The position numbers and the translations under genes were made by a program. DNA of 64,000 nucleotides from Adiantum capillus-veneris (lineage: Eukaryota > Streptophyta > Polypodiopsida > Polypodiales > Pteridaceae). Of the stretch, positions 31,682-42,767 are shown piece after piece (within the stretch, counting starts at the first letter, position 1; every line of letters begins with the position of its first letter). The stretch covers positions 67,203,395-67,267,394 of the forward strand of contig CM043944.1 in the NCBI GenBank assembly GCA_014529385.2, read 5' to 3'. The notes below the pieces were generated by a model, which saw only the letters and a list, made by a program, of their open reading frames with translations, had not been told where the DNA came from and searched no databases.

Positions 31682-32569
31682 TCATTTCCTCTCTTGGTCA
31701 TCATCATATCTTTGGGCATGACTAATGGCTTCTTCCAAAGTTTTTGGATGTTGGGTCTTGACATGAAGATGACAGTCTTTGACAAGACCCCTATTAATAG
31801 GGGCTTTGACAATACCCTTATTAAAACCCCGTGTCTTTTGGAATTCATCTAGACATTCTAATTTTAATATGATTTTTTGATACTTCGAAAGGTACTGTGT
31901 GAGAGAGAGGCCAGACATGCGGCATGCATCCCATGCTAACCAATTCTTATCTTCTTCATTGGAGTCCAAAAACTCTTTGGAGAAAGAATCTTGAAACGTA
32001 ACCCAAGACGGAGGACGAGCATCTATTGGAAATGCCATCCACCACTTATAGGTCTTGCCTTTAAGAGATAGACTTGTTTCCATAGCCGTCTTTATATCCG
32101 GGGTGTGTCTCAATCTATGAATATCACTCCAGTTGTGTACGAACGTATTGACCACATCCTTGTTGCGATCACGCTCTTCCCCATGAAACTCAGGAATGGT
32201 GATAGTCTTAAGTAATTCATTGCTTCCTTCTGCATCTTCTTTAACACTTGTCTCTTGGACTCCTTAAGTCGTGCGAGCTTGGTTCCCTTGAACTGTGCCC
32301 CTTGTGGCTCCTTGAGTCGTTTATGAATTCATAAATTTCATAAGTAACTCCGTAAGATTGGTAACATTTGCATTGAGTGCAAAGAGGCTACTTTCAAGTA
32401 CGCTTTGGTGATGTTCCAAAGTCTTGAAAGAAGCCATATCGACAAGCCCATGATCTCCTAGATCATCATCATGATGCAGATTAGTGTCAGCAGCACTCGT
32501 GGTGCCCTGATTTTGATCTACGTGCTCAAAATCAAACACGTGTGTAGGTGGGATATCCTCACTGGCCAT
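31682..32569 (-). pseudogene. gag: Element E gag, N-terminal and core parts
   Basis: The N-terminus starts MASEDIPPTHVFDFE at 32569, after three upstream codons of a longer frame, and is open to 32321. Frame changes at 32321-32200 precede the Retrotrans_gag core (32155-31682): VNTFVHNWSDIH, KGKTYKWWMAFP, SWVTFQDSFSKEF, LTQYLSKYQKI and CHLHVKTQHPKTLEEAI. This is the capsid-forming domain of gypsy Gag. A stop at the end separates it from the zinc-knuckle part. Confidence 0.82.
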
Positions 32570-32885
32570 GGTAAACACACACTAATGCAAAGAGAGAGAA
32601 AAAAAACGGTAACTTATACCTTGTGAAATTGAAGTCTTTGTGTTTTGTATGCTCCGCGATTTGCATTGCATGCAAACCTCGCCTTGCGGAAATTTGAGCG
32701 CTTCACTTGTCGTTCATTGTAAGAACACCTTTTTGATTCTTCACAAAAACCCATCGTTTTTGTGAAGGCTTTTGTTCACTTTGAAGCTACCTCTTTGAGG
32801 AAAAAAGAATTTTTGGAGGAAAACTTGCCTTCCTCCAAGAAGTGAAAAGGAAGGGTGAAGCTACTTCCTTGAAGTTTAAAGCTTT

Positions 32886-33079
32886 CCCTTTCCTTCTAGT
32901 TTTCCTTTCAACACAAGTAGGCTATCTTTCCTTGTTATATACAATAAGGGTCAATAGCTTGATGGTAAAGTGTTGGCCTCTTCCCTTTCCTTCTAGTTTT
33001 CCTTTCAACACAAGTAGGCTATCTTTCTTTGTTATATACAATAAGGGTCAATAGCTTGATGGTAAAGTGTTGGCCTCTT
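32886..33079. repeat. 97-bp tandem duplication in element E 5' leader
   Basis: Units 32886-32982 and 32983-33079 begin CCCTTTCCTTCTAGTTTTCC and are almost identical. The second continues into a tRNA-like sequence; the first holds only its 5' part (box A). Confidence 0.93.
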
Positions 33080-33112
33080 ACCCTCATGGGGTGTGTTCAA
33101 TCCTCCTTCATG
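33045..33112 (+). other. tRNA-like sequence (possible SINE head)
   Basis: TAGCTTGATGG at 33052-33062 resembles a pol III box A (TAGCTCAATGG). TGTTCAATCCT at 33093-33103 resembles box B (GGTTCAANYCC). The spacing of about 40 bases is right for a tRNA. The acceptor ends pair poorly, so it is more likely a tRNA-derived SINE head or relic than a working tRNA gene. Confidence 0.4.
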
Positions 33113-33356
33113 CAAGGGTTAAGCGGACCTTCCTACGCGTGCAGCCAACAACGCCAACAAAAGTCTTCAAAGTTATTGGTTGAGTTTTCCTTAGTCGCCT
33201 GCCTTAGTCACCCATTGTGGAGGGGGTAGATGGGACAATCGCTTGTCGCTACATGTCTTCTTTTGCTGCACGATAGGGATGTTGCTGTCTACAGAACGTG
33301 GGAGTGAAGCAGTGTGTCGCACGCATATGCAACCCACTTCTTCTCTTCTCCAAAAA

Positions 33357-33462
33357 TAACACGGATACCAGTGAAAGGGCGGTGGTAATACGTGTGCTGG
33401 TCTCCACCCAACCGTGCTATCTTATAGCCTCCCTCTAGTGTACACAATGTCCGGCTGTGCCG
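33357..33462 (-). repeat. Element E 5' LTR remnant and PBS
   Basis: The part 33372-33462 matches the 3' LTR but lacks its outer ~32 bp. On the minus strand TGGTATCCGTGTT follows the LTR end (TTTCAC). Its first seven bases match the tRNA-Met PBS. A CTATAAGATA box recurs near 33419-33427. Confidence 0.7.
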
Positions 33463-34860
33463 CCCACATTGCTTTGGTGGCTATGGAAATTTCGGCTCCA
33501 CTATCCAATATTGCTACTGGTTTTACATCCTTGTACTCCACATGCAAGGTCGTGCTTCCTTCTACACCTTCGCAATATTCTCCTACCTTGTTCACTGGCA
33601 CTGACTCATGTTTAGTTTGTTTTAAGGTTTGGTTGTTCAGTGTTTTTGGAGAAACATTTGGTGGCGAAATTACCAGCCCTATTTTCTCCAAAAAAAAATC
33701 CACCTCTTTCCAAAGATGAGGTCTTATTTGCAATAACTCAGATAGAGTTAGCGTACAACGGATAGGGGACGACATCAGCTTATGAAGAGTTTTGGTATTT
33801 ATCATATTAGGATTAGCCTCCCATTGAGATGGTACTTTCTTTACTTATGATCTGGTTTCATGGTTGCCAATAAATGAAGGTAACATCAGCAAGGAGTGAG
33901 GTTAATTGTCTTCCAATATCTTCGTACCTATATCACCATACAGTGATCGAATATCATTTGAGTAGAGCTCATGTTTGAGGTGGATCTCTATGATAGGGGC
34001 TGACTGAAGAGTTGTACTTTCATCTTTTTTGTTTCGGATATGCTCCCACATATCATGTGGCCATTGTTCTTCCACTCCAGGAATTGGCATAGGTGCTTGT
34101 GAATACATTCCATTTGTCATATTGGCTGTCATCCTCGTATCCAAGGGTGTTTCCTTTACCGAATCTTTTTGGTCTCTGTCTCCAATCCCTTACTCCTTTA
34201 ACTCTTGAATTTTTTCACGGATTAACACCTTAGTTTTTGGAGCAGTCGGAATTGGTGGTTCCATAAGCGCTTCAGCGGCTTGGATGAGCTTCTTTCACAT
34301 CTTGAACCTCTCTTTTTCATACCCCAGGTGAGGTACGTTAGTCACTTATTCTTTTGGGTTTGGTTGGGCTTTAACCTAGCATCATAAGCTTGTAAGATCG
34401 CATTCAAGGGTTCAAAGACCTTGTCCACCAAGACAGATCTTCCCGAAGGTATTGCTGATGGTTTTCTTACATCGCCCTTTTTCATAAGGTCTCTTTCCAT
34501 TCTCAACTATTCCTCTATTTGCAGTAATTTGGTTTCCAAAGACATTTTTTGGATTTTATCTTGTATTGTTTTTCCTTCCATGATTTCCTAGGGGTTCTAG
34601 CAGAGACAAATTTTCTATGTCGGTCTGGATGGCTAGGGCATTCCTTGCAATCTCATGTGCTTGGGCTCTCGTTACCACAATTATCAAAATGGTTGGTTAT
34701 ATTTTTAATCCACTTGGGCTTGGAACAATTTCAATTTTGTTCATGATTGCTTTCCCTTTGTTATCAAGGTTTTTTGGACAGTGTGGAATGATATGGTCAT
34801 TTGTACACTCCTCACAGAACCCAAAGAGTTTGAGACGTTTCGTGCTTGTGGCACATACAT
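33463..34860 (-). pseudogene. gag-pol: Gypsy copy F, 5'-ward part: gag end to protease start
   Basis: Minus-strand segments parallel element I in order. A Gag zinc knuckle CEECTNDHIIPHC lies near 34810 (CX2CX3HX4C, as in I). Then come PHDMWEHIRNKKD and APIIEIHLKHEL near 34050-33960, and SLYGDIG near 33930. Next are PIRCTLTLSELLQIRPHLW and SVPVNKVGEYCEGVEG near 33770-33560. The protease start AILDSGAEISIATKAMW ends at 33463, where E inserted. Stretches 34144-33902 and 33805-33463 are open; between them are stops. The right end is cut by element G. Confidence 0.82.
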
Positions 34861-34862
34861 AG

Positions 34863-36065
34863 TGTGAAATAAAAAAATTCGCGTCACTTTTGACACTTCT
34901 CGATGCATGGAAATAAAAAAAATAATGTACATATTGTGATATATGCTAAAGTGACTGCTGCACTCGCTATCATGTACCTATCCGGGGAATTGCGGCCCTG
35001 GATGTGGCACCTTTGCATGCTTTTCCACTTGATAATATTGATAATTTGGTTTGAAAATTTACATACTCCAAGTGTTTCATGGTGGAAAATTCATCTCGCC
35101 TATAAAGACTGATACGGACAAAAACTGCCAAAAATAGCAACTAACAGGCGTCGTAGCAGAATTGCATGGAAAGTGATCCAAAATGGTATATTGATGCAAA
35201 ATGATGCTTATCTATGCTTTTATGCTTATGCAAGTGATTCCATAAATTTAGAGATTTTTCGCATCAAAAGTGGTATTTTTTTGGGTAAAAAATGAGATGA
35301 AAATGGCCTAGTATTGGTCCAAAGTGGGAAAATGGCCTAAAAATTAACACATAAGCTGAAAATGCCATTGGTAAGAGAGAGAGAGGGCTGATTTTTACTG
35401 AGAAAACCTGCAATTTTTCTCTAATGTGCAATTGCTTCCATGGTTGCTCAATCTATATGTAGGGCAGTCCCGCCTCTAATCTTGTATCTGAGCATGTGAG
35501 GGAGTGGATTAGGGTCTCCCCTTATCAAAATGGTGTGTGGGCTTCACTTTAGAAGCTGTTAAATCTCTGAAAATTCAAAAAATGGTCGCCTAGAAGGTGG
35601 AAGCTCGAGTATTCCTTTCAACTGTTTGATGTTACGACTATGTAATTCGTGGTGAGGCTACATGATACCATTAAAGGGGTTTGCGTTTTGAATGAAATTT
35701 GTGCTTGTATGAGCGTTGAGGTTTTATGGCTGAAAATTAGCTGTTTTTTAAATGGTCTTTTTAAGTAAAATTGAATGTGATTTGGTGATCCTCTCATTCT
35801 AATCTCAACTACGAAAACAAGCAATTTCCAAGCACAATAGGAAAGAGGGTTTGTGACTTTGCTGTCATGAATGCTCTTAGACTTTTATTCACCCTTAGAA
35901 AGAGGGTCGATGATTCTCCATAAATGTTTTTCACAAACTGTTTGTGTCCTCTCACAGCTAGAGGTTTTGCACCTTTCCAACTAGACCGCACACATTCCAA
36001 CAGTTCTGGTGAACCTGACGCAAAATTGTTGAGGTGGGAGTTTGTGAATTTATGTACATACTTTG
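34863..36065 (+). repeat. Element G 5' LTR and leader
   Basis: 34863-35250 aligns with the 3' LTR fragment 42042-42316. It contains about 110 extra bases at roughly 34925-35040. From 35250 to 36065 no paired sequence exists in the window because H truncates the 3' LTR. The LTR/leader boundary and PBS were not found. Confidence 0.6.
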
Positions 36066-37800
36066 TTAGCCATGGATGGAAATCAAGAGACACATAGGAT
36101 GAAGTTTGATCCTTCAGTCATTCAAATGTTTTAAGCATTTTCCATGTATATGCAGCTACAACAAGCAGCGAAAAGAAGCTAGATTTCAACCACAAAAGCA
36201 TTGTAGTCCATTGTGAAGATAATTGACCAGTTTGATGGAAAAGACATTACAAAGTATCTACAAGATTATATGAATAAAATGGAGTTGAACCGAGTGTGTG
36301 AGGAAGACATGGTCCGAAGTTTTGAGCTAGTTTGTGTCCCAGAGATCAGAGATCGTATTAGGGCAATTCAAAATTCTCATGGAAGGAATTGGGAGGAATT
36401 CAAGCTTGCTCTAAAGGAAGAATGTTTTATGCAAGACACTGAGAGGGTGACCAAAAGAACTTTCTTAGAGTGGGTTGCAAAAAGCCTTAAGAAGGGATTT
36501 TTGCTATAGAGATTCTCAAAGAGTTTGAGCGACGCTATGCTCAACTATCACAAACTGAGCAAGCTTCCTTGGATAGAGAGAAGGTAGAAATTTTCCTACA
36601 AGCAATGGACAAAGAAATTGAAGAAAAGTTACAGCTTCTCTTGGAAGAAAACGATACAGATCAAGGTGTAAAGACAAGGTGGAATGATGTACAAGATGCA
36701 GTCTCCCTGTTGGCAAAAAGTCAACATAGAAGAGACAAGATGGTGGTGAACAATGGTGCTCCAATTTCTACTATTACTGAGAAGTAGTCAAAACCTGCTA
36801 TTGTAGCTTCTAAGGATGATGGATCTATGCATGAAGAACTTGTGAAGGGCATACGCGAGCTGAAATTAAAGCTAGCAAGGTGTGAAGAAAAAGGGCAAAC
36901 ATCTGGTCAGTCATCAAGTCAAAGATCTCAAAAAAGAGAGGGGTTTGTAAAGAGGTGCATATGGTGTGACATCCTAGACAATCCTAGAAAAGACTCGGAA
37001 AGCTTCAAAGATGCCTTGGGTAAAGATCTTGTCTTCTTCAAAGAAGGAAAGATACATCTTAGTGAAACAGGGAAGCCCTTAGCGACCAACTTTGGCAAAG
37101 GAGGGATGAAAAGGCTAGTTGAGGACATGGCAACCAGTCATGATATCTCAATGGTTAAAGCAGAAGCATTTGATTAAAGGCTAGTCAAGTCATGCTCAAA
37201 GGGTCAAAATCTATTGAAGATGTGAGTGAGGATGGTGAAGATTTCTGGCCATCTGCGATGGAGTTAGCTATGAAGAGAAAGTTGACTAAAGAAATCTTAC
37301 ATGAAGTTGGAGATTGTATCCGTGTTGAGACTAGGTGGAATGAAATTGTAGATGCCTTGTCAGTGCATGCCTTACATTGCAAAGTGACGAGGCAACAAGG
37401 CACTTGTTGAAGAAAAACGCACGAGAGAAAATGAGGATGAAGGCCCCTCAAAGAGGGCTACTAGAGGTGGAGGAAGAAAGGATCCTGGTCCCTCTCAAGA
37501 GCCCATGGCAAGGGAACCTCCATTACAAGAAGTACCAATGAGAGATACTTCACGAAAGGAGAAGCAAGATAAAGAAAAGAGCAAGGGAAAAGCCCATCAT
37601 ATAAGCTACAATCAGATATTGAAGCTATCACAGATTTAAAGAAAGCTTTAGAGCAAAGGATCTTAAATAGCAAGGTGGAGTTCACATTGGGAGAAGTCCT
37701 TGGCATTGCAAAGAGAAATTTCCATGAGGAAATTATTGCTATCATAAGAAGGAAGCGACAAGCTTTAACAGAGTCTATCTAATCCGAGGCTGAAGAGAGT
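36066..37800 (+). pseudogene. gag: Element G gag
   Basis: A possible start, MDGNQETHRMKFDPS, lies near 36072. A stop near 36130 follows, then IIDQFDGKDITKYLQDYMNKM, SFELVCVPEIRDRIR and WEEFKLALKEECF at 36213-36480, a Gag core. A frameshift near 36500 joins EFERRYAQLSQTEQ and REKVEIFLQAMDKEI (36530-36785). A CIWCD motif with KDLVFFKEGKIHLSETG follows at 36955-37075, in place of a classical zinc knuckle. Later acidic, repeat-poor parts reach about 37800. Several stops interrupt it. It would form the particle. Confidence 0.72.
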
Positions 37801-37869
37801 GCTTCACAAAGACATGTGATACAAGTACAACAAGTAGATGAAGATGATAATTTTGTAAGCTGCTACTAG

Positions 37870-39031
37870 TCTTCAGGCGGCACAAATAGGCATGTTTAGT
37901 TTGAAGATGAAGATGAAGACGAAGCCACTCATAAGAGCCACTATTCTAGAAACCATTGGGCAAGGGCTACAACGGAGACCTTGGTTAAGGTGGGAGATCT
38001 TGAGGAGACTTATGTGGCCTTGATAGACCATGGTTCGGAGATTAACCTCATGTCCAAGAGTCTCTATATGAAGGAAAAGTGTCCAATTGATACTGATCAT
38101 GGGTGGATGATTAGGGTTGCAAACAACTCATCCGGGGATCTCTATGGTGCTTGTCTAAATGTTAACACTAGTCCTATAAAAAAAAAGCTACTTTTGTGGC
38201 TTTTTGAGACTTTTGTAAAAAAATCTCAACACTATGTTAGTTATCTAAATAGAAAATGGTTTCAGGATATTATGACCAACACTCAATATGAACTGATAAA
38301 AAATAGTACAGAGCTAAATGAAGGTCTAAAGGTGTCTTTCCATTACCATCTCCTACAACTGATTTGTGCGGATGGACAAAAATTTTCTATTTTCTATTGA
38401 AAGTAAACCAAATCATTGTTAAGCAGGCTCAAAATCCTCTGAAAAATCCGTCAATAGGTATGTGATAGATGTACCAAGGCTTTTTAACCCATATATAAAG
38501 ACTGTTGACATTTTTTATTTCTCCAAGTTAAGTGTTGAAGTGAAGTTTTACGTTAAAGTTACTAATTTTAGAAAAATATATTTTATTATTTTTGAGCTTT
38601 TCATGTAGATTGTGTATTTAGAAACCTTTTTCATAACTTAAACCCATAATTAATAAGTTTCATGAAATTTTGATGTCATATACAAAATTTATGTTTCATT
38701 TACTAGAATCTTGATGTGAGCCATTTTTGTGGCTTCAGCCAGTTTTGTGGCTCATTACAAGTCTGGTGTTAATGTAACCATAGGGGATGTGAAAGGTGAG
38801 CAAAATTTTAGTGTTCAAGAGATGTCAAGCTATCCTCTAATCCTTGGACAACCATACATCACCGCAGTGAGAATGGAGACAAAAGTATTGGATGATGGAT
38901 TTTCCTATGGAAAAGTCAAAAGAAAAGATGAAAAACGAGCTATTCAATTCTTGATAGCTTGCATTGACCATGAGCGAAATCATGACAACTTAAGGGACCA
39001 TTCTCTACCAAAACCAAGCAAGGAGTTTTGA
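37870..39031 (+). pseudogene. pol: Element G protease, split by a ~550-bp insertion
   Basis: The first half reads ATTETLVKVGDLEETYVALI, then the active-site region LIDHGSEINLMSKSLY (DHG in place of DSG) and MIRVANNSSGDLYGACLNV, ending near 38170. The second half resumes near 38755 with VNVTIGDVKGEQNFSVQEM, SSYPLILGQPYITAV and METKVLDDG, open to 39031. The gap 38174-38725 is unrelated AT-rich sequence. The domain is a retropepsin; the His-for-Ser change and the insertion make it inactive. Confidence 0.75.
38174..38725. mobile_element. Insertion of unknown class within element G protease
   Basis: About 550 bp of AT-rich DNA splits a continuous domain. Its edges carry GCTACTTTTGTGGCTTTTT (left) and TTTTTGTGGCTTCAGCC plus AGTTTTGTGGCT (right). 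The shared TTTTGTGGCT is in direct orientation, and each edge is partly self-complementary. A small non-autonomous DNA transposon is possible. No clear terminal inverted repeat or target duplication was confirmed. Confidence 0.4.
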
Positions 39032-39491
39032 GATCAAAGGGAGATGAGGGGTTTTGGCGGAGCACCATTGTAAAGTGGGAGTGCAATGGTACAGGAAGAA
39101 AAAGGTTCTCACTGATCCGAAGGGAGACGAAGCTTTTTCTACAGGTGCCCTAGTAGCAAAGTATGGAACAATATCTTTCACAACGCTTGTAGATTTAAAG
39201 AAAGGGCATTAACAATATGTAAATAGTGTACATAGAAAATACGAAAACCATAATTTGCTAGATGAAGATGAGTACATTTCAGGTGCTTTTGAGAAAGTTT
39301 CTTTTGTAGATACTATGGGTGATCTCCATGCTATAACAGGTACTAGTTTTCAATAAGGAAATGACCTGGTAAAAGTAGCTTCTATGGACATGTATAGAAT
39401 CATTGAGCCTTTCAAAGATGAGGAGTTCTTCAATGTGCAAAAAGATCTATAAGTGAGAGTGGAGATGAAGTAGAAGACTATAGCAAAGAGG
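39032..39491 (+). other. Element G protease-RT spacer
   Basis: Broken coding resembling a pol spacer, with segments such as GDEAFSTGALVAKYGTISF and SFVDTMGDLHAITG. No catalytic motif. Confidence 0.5.
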
Positions 39492-40480
39492 GTGAAACCA
39501 GTGGCATTGCCTTTGCCTATAGATTGCAAGCAAATGATGGATCAGGCTTCTTTGCAACCTAGTCTCCGAGATCCAAAAAGAATTGGACACAAGTTTACGC
39601 AAGAGTCATTGAAGATGTTAAAAGTTGGAGGCAATGACTCCTATGAGAGATTGAAAGAAAATGCTTTGAACACACACTCTCCAAACATGGAAAAGATTTT
39701 GCATTTGAGCCGCATGAGATAGGGTGTGTGGATCCATCTATAGTCGAACCAATGGTAATATTCACTGTACCTCACATGCCTTGTAATCTACAACCAATTC
39801 CTGTGCCAAAAGAACTCTTGCCAAAGCTTATAAATTTACTCAATGAAAAGATAAAGATGGGGATTTTGGAACTTCATGTGCCCCCTACTCAAGCAGATGG
39901 TTCAGTACCAAAGAAAAATTGAGCTCTACGCTTCATTCAAGACATGCATCCTGTCAACAAAGTCACAACCACGAATATGGGTACAGAGCCAATTATAGGT
40001 GTGTTTTTAGAAGCATTTGTAGGAAGGGCAATATATTCTATGGGGTATTTTTACTCAGATTATGATTAGTTCCAACTAGCAACGGGAAGAAAGGACTTGA
40101 CTACCATGAGAACACCCTTGGGTTTGTTGAGGATGTTCACCTTACCACAGGAAGCAACTAACTCGGTTGCGCACATGATGGACGGTATGAACAAAGTCCT
40201 TCGTGACTTCTTACCTCAAAGTACAATTCCTTTTCTTGATGATGTTCCAATCAAAGGATGCGACTTAGCTAAAAAAGATGAGACTTTGGATTCGAGGGGG
40301 TGTCATACATATGTGGCAAACCACATCAATGATTGTGACAGAATTTTAACAATGCTGGAAAAAGTGAACCTTAAATTATCTGGCTAAAAGTTAGTGTTTG
40401 GGGTGGAAGAAATATTGATAGTGGGACATCTTTGTAATCCTCATGGCCGCCGACCTTGTCCAACTTAAGTGGATGGAATA
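39492..40480 (+). pseudogene. pol: Element G reverse transcriptase
   Basis: Segments in RT order: PIPVPKELLPKLINLLNEKI and GILELHVPPTQADGS near 39800-39910, then DMHPVNKVTTTN, then a palm start where the usual Asp segment reads YSMGYFYSDYD. MRTPLGLLRMFTLPQEATN follows, and the catalytic box PFLDDVPIKGC is near 40230. A stop near 40387 and others near 39920 and 40066 break it. FLDD in place of Y/F-x-DD is a family trait shared with some bryophyte and fungal gypsy elements; that comparison is from memory. Confidence 0.75.
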
Positions 40481-40599
40481 CATAGGATGAAGGAATTATG
40501 CGTAAATATCATAGAGGTGAGAAGGTTTCTAGGGGCATGTGTGTTTTATCTCATATAGATTCCACATTATGCACATGTCGCAGATCCTCTTTATAAATT

Positions 40600-41168
40600 G
40601 CTAAGGAAGAACCAAAAGTTTCAATGGAATGATGTACATGTAAAGCTATGAGAAAGGTGAAGCAATTGTTGATGTCTTCACCAACTCTAAGGAAGATTGA
40701 CTATGAGTGTGGAAGATCGATGATTGTGATAGTGGACACTAGTCCAAGGGGAATTAGATGGAAAAATGGACAAGACAATGAATAGAAACACACGTATGTG
40801 GTGAGGTTTGGGGCCAAGTTTCTAAGCTCTTGTCAAAGAGCATATCCACAAGTAAAAAGCAAGTTATGGGGGGTGGTTATAGCATAATAGTGTGACAAAG
40901 AGTACTTCATTGGAGCATCTGTAGTTGTGGAGACTGATTGCTTACCATTTCTAGGGATCATTGCAAGCTGCTCTACTCTTGATATTGCTATGCTTAGGTG
41001 GATTGCTTATACAAAGTCCTTGAACCCAAAATTGAATCACATTGGAGGAAAAGATAATGCAATGGCAGATATGCTTTCAAGGGCAAGGTATGAAGATGAG
41101 GATGATATGACTGATGAGGAAGAAGATGTGGGCACAAAATTCTACACAATTTTCTCATGCAAAGTGTG
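40600..41168 (+). pseudogene. pol: Element G RNase H
   Basis: Broken frames at 40600-40925 are followed by an open stretch 40927-41168: VETDCLPFLGIIASC (an Asp of the active site), LRWIAYTKSLNPKLNHIGGK and AMADMLSRARYEDED (final Asp). This is the C-terminal half of a gypsy RNase H. The first half is scarcely readable. Confidence 0.72.
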
Positions 41169-41322
41169 ATCGTATATGCATTGTATCTTCACTTGAGTCC
41201 TTTACATAGGAGTTCTATGAGGATGAATGGTTTCTCACAAGTAACCTGAGTACTTTACAAACAAAAGATAATTTAGTGAATCAAAATTCAAAAGGATCAG
41301 AAAGAAATCATATGGATTCTTC

Positions 41323-42035
41323 TTGAGGGATGGCTACTTATGGAACATCCTAAAAGAAGAGATGGGACTCCATTACGAGTTATGTGATAAGCCTACTCAG
41401 CTCAAAATTATCAAAGAGCTTCATGTAAGCCTATATCCTGGACATCGAGGTGTATTTGATACTTTTTTCAAAGCGAAAGAAAGATATTGGTGGAAAGGCA
41501 TGTATAAGGATGTAGCAGATTTTGTGGAGTCTTGTGTCACATGCCAAATGTATTCCAATGAACGCCATTGTGATGGATTGCATCCTACATACCCATTAGT
41601 CATGCACTATAAATGGGTTGTTGATCTAGTCACTATGCCTTTAGGACTTTGGCAAATGAGATACTTGGTACTCGCACAAGAAGACTTGACAAACCACGTG
41701 GAAGGGCGTGCATTGCAGACAAAAACTATGAAAGCTATTTGTAATTTTTTGCTTAAAGATGTAATTTGCCGCTATGGCTGTGTGGGAAAGATAGTTGCTG
41801 ATAGAGGTGAGCTAGATGCAGACGAAGCAAGGGATTTCTTTTCAAGAATTGGTATCAATCTAGCCCTGACTTGTGCTTATAATCTAGAGGGAAATGGAAA
41901 AAGCAAAAGAGGACGTCCTCCTATTGTCAAAGCTGTGGCTAAGGCATGCAAAGGAAGAATGCATGAATGGGCAAGGTTGCTACCATATGCTTAATGGGCT
42001 GACCATACAACTGATAGCTCAGTGACTGGCCACAT
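41323..42035 (+). pseudogene. pol: Element G integrase (C-terminus lost)
   Basis: Open from 41323 to 41994 (223 codons). HHCC module: ELHVSLYPGHRG ... CVTCQ at residues 31-72. Core: KWVVDLVTMP (first Asp), VIADRGE-like IVADRGELDADEARDF (second Asp), YNLEGNGKSKRGRPPI, where the catalytic Glu position is changed or shifted. A stop at 41992-41994 is followed by DHTTDSSVTGH, the family's next segment. The 3' LTR then begins with no PPT in between, so the C-terminus and the PPT were deleted. Confidence 0.78.
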
Positions 42036-42041
42036 AAATAG

Positions 42042-42316
42042 TGTGAAATAAAATCATTCACCTCACTTTTGACACTTCTCGATGCATGGAAAGAAAACCA
42101 ATAAAGTTTGACAATGTTGATATTCCAAGTGTTTCATGGTGGCACACTCACCTCGCCTATAAAGATTGATGTGGATAAAAATTGCCAAAAATAGCAGCTA
42201 ACAGGTGCGGTTGTTGCAGAATTGCATGGAAAGTGACCCAAAATGGTATATTGATAAAAAAATGATGCTTATCTATGATTTTTATGCTTATGCAAGTGAT
42301 CCCAAAAATTTAGGGA
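42042..42316 (+). repeat. Element G 3' LTR fragment
   Basis: It aligns to 34863-35250 from TGTGAAATAAA, with a ~110-bp deletion relative to the 5' copy. It is interrupted at 42317 by the TGTGG end of element H. Confidence 0.82.
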
Positions 42317-42767
42317 TGTGGAATTGGAGCTGATCTCTTGAGACAACTAATTCCAGTGTTGGAAGATTTCAGCTATTAGTGTAGGAAGATTTCAGACAGC
42401 ACACTGGATAGGAATTAGAGACTAGACTGGAATGTGGATACTGAAATGAGAATCAAACTTATGTACTGGAAATAAGGTTCAGATTCAGAAGACTGGACGA
42501 GAAGTAAGTATAACTAAAATATATGCCATGATTGGGATTACAGATCAAGATTACAACGAATATGATTTATGGAGAGAAAGTACAGCCGACAATACTGCCA
42601 ATGATTCTCAAGTACAAGTATAGCCAAGGCGCTAACGCAAATGATAATAATTGCCAACCCGATTACAATGTAATGGGCCCTATTTATACACTTCGGATTT
42701 AATGTAGTAGTTACCATAGTAATTACTAAATAATTCGCTGCCTATCTTCTAAGAAGATGTTCCCACA
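42317..42767 (-). repeat. Element H 3' LTR
   Basis: 451 bp with matched ends TGTGG and CCACA. On the minus strand a GTATAAATAGGG box lies near 42680-42690, about 80 bp after the LTR start. A purine run AAGAAAGAAGGGAAGG (about 42792-42807, minus strand) is a possible PPT but lies ~25 bp away from the LTR. Confidence 0.7.

Larger units (their letters stand above)
28630..33462 (-). mobile_element. Element E: compact chromovirus inserted in copy F
   Basis: A 4.8-kb minus-strand element has very short LTRs (122 bp at 28630-28751, truncated partner at 33372-33462), a PPT, gag, protease, RT, RNase H and an integrase/chromodomain fusion. It interrupts the protease of gypsy copy F between motifs that are ~40 bp apart in element I. 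A few dozen host bases and about 32 bp of the 5' LTR seem lost at the junction. The RT active site is altered and the integrase core is deleted, so it cannot move on its own. Confidence 0.85.
34861..42316 (+). mobile_element. Element G: Ty3/gypsy with FLDD-type RT, nested
   Basis: Matching sequences at 34863 and 42042 (both TGTGAAATAAA..., then CACTTTTGACACTTCTCGAT) are LTR copies in direct orientation. Between them lie gag, protease, RT, RNase H and integrase on the + strand. The left end cuts the gag of copy F. The 3' LTR is cut after 275 bp by element H. All genes are broken. The integrase of this family (GNGKSKRG variant of the catalytic Glu region) and the PFLDD RT box separate it from the other elements here. 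Confidence 0.8.

Noticed and set aside
34845-34863. Similar bases left of both G LTR copies (TGGCACATACATAG and TGGCCACATAAATAG) as a target duplication
   Set aside because: The right copy lies inside integrase coding of G itself, so it is an internal sequence; the likeness is probably chance or a recombination microhomology.
35665-35680. TGATACCA, a minus-strand PBS-like string in the element G leader
   Set aside because: Wrong orientation for the + strand element and no LTR end beside it.
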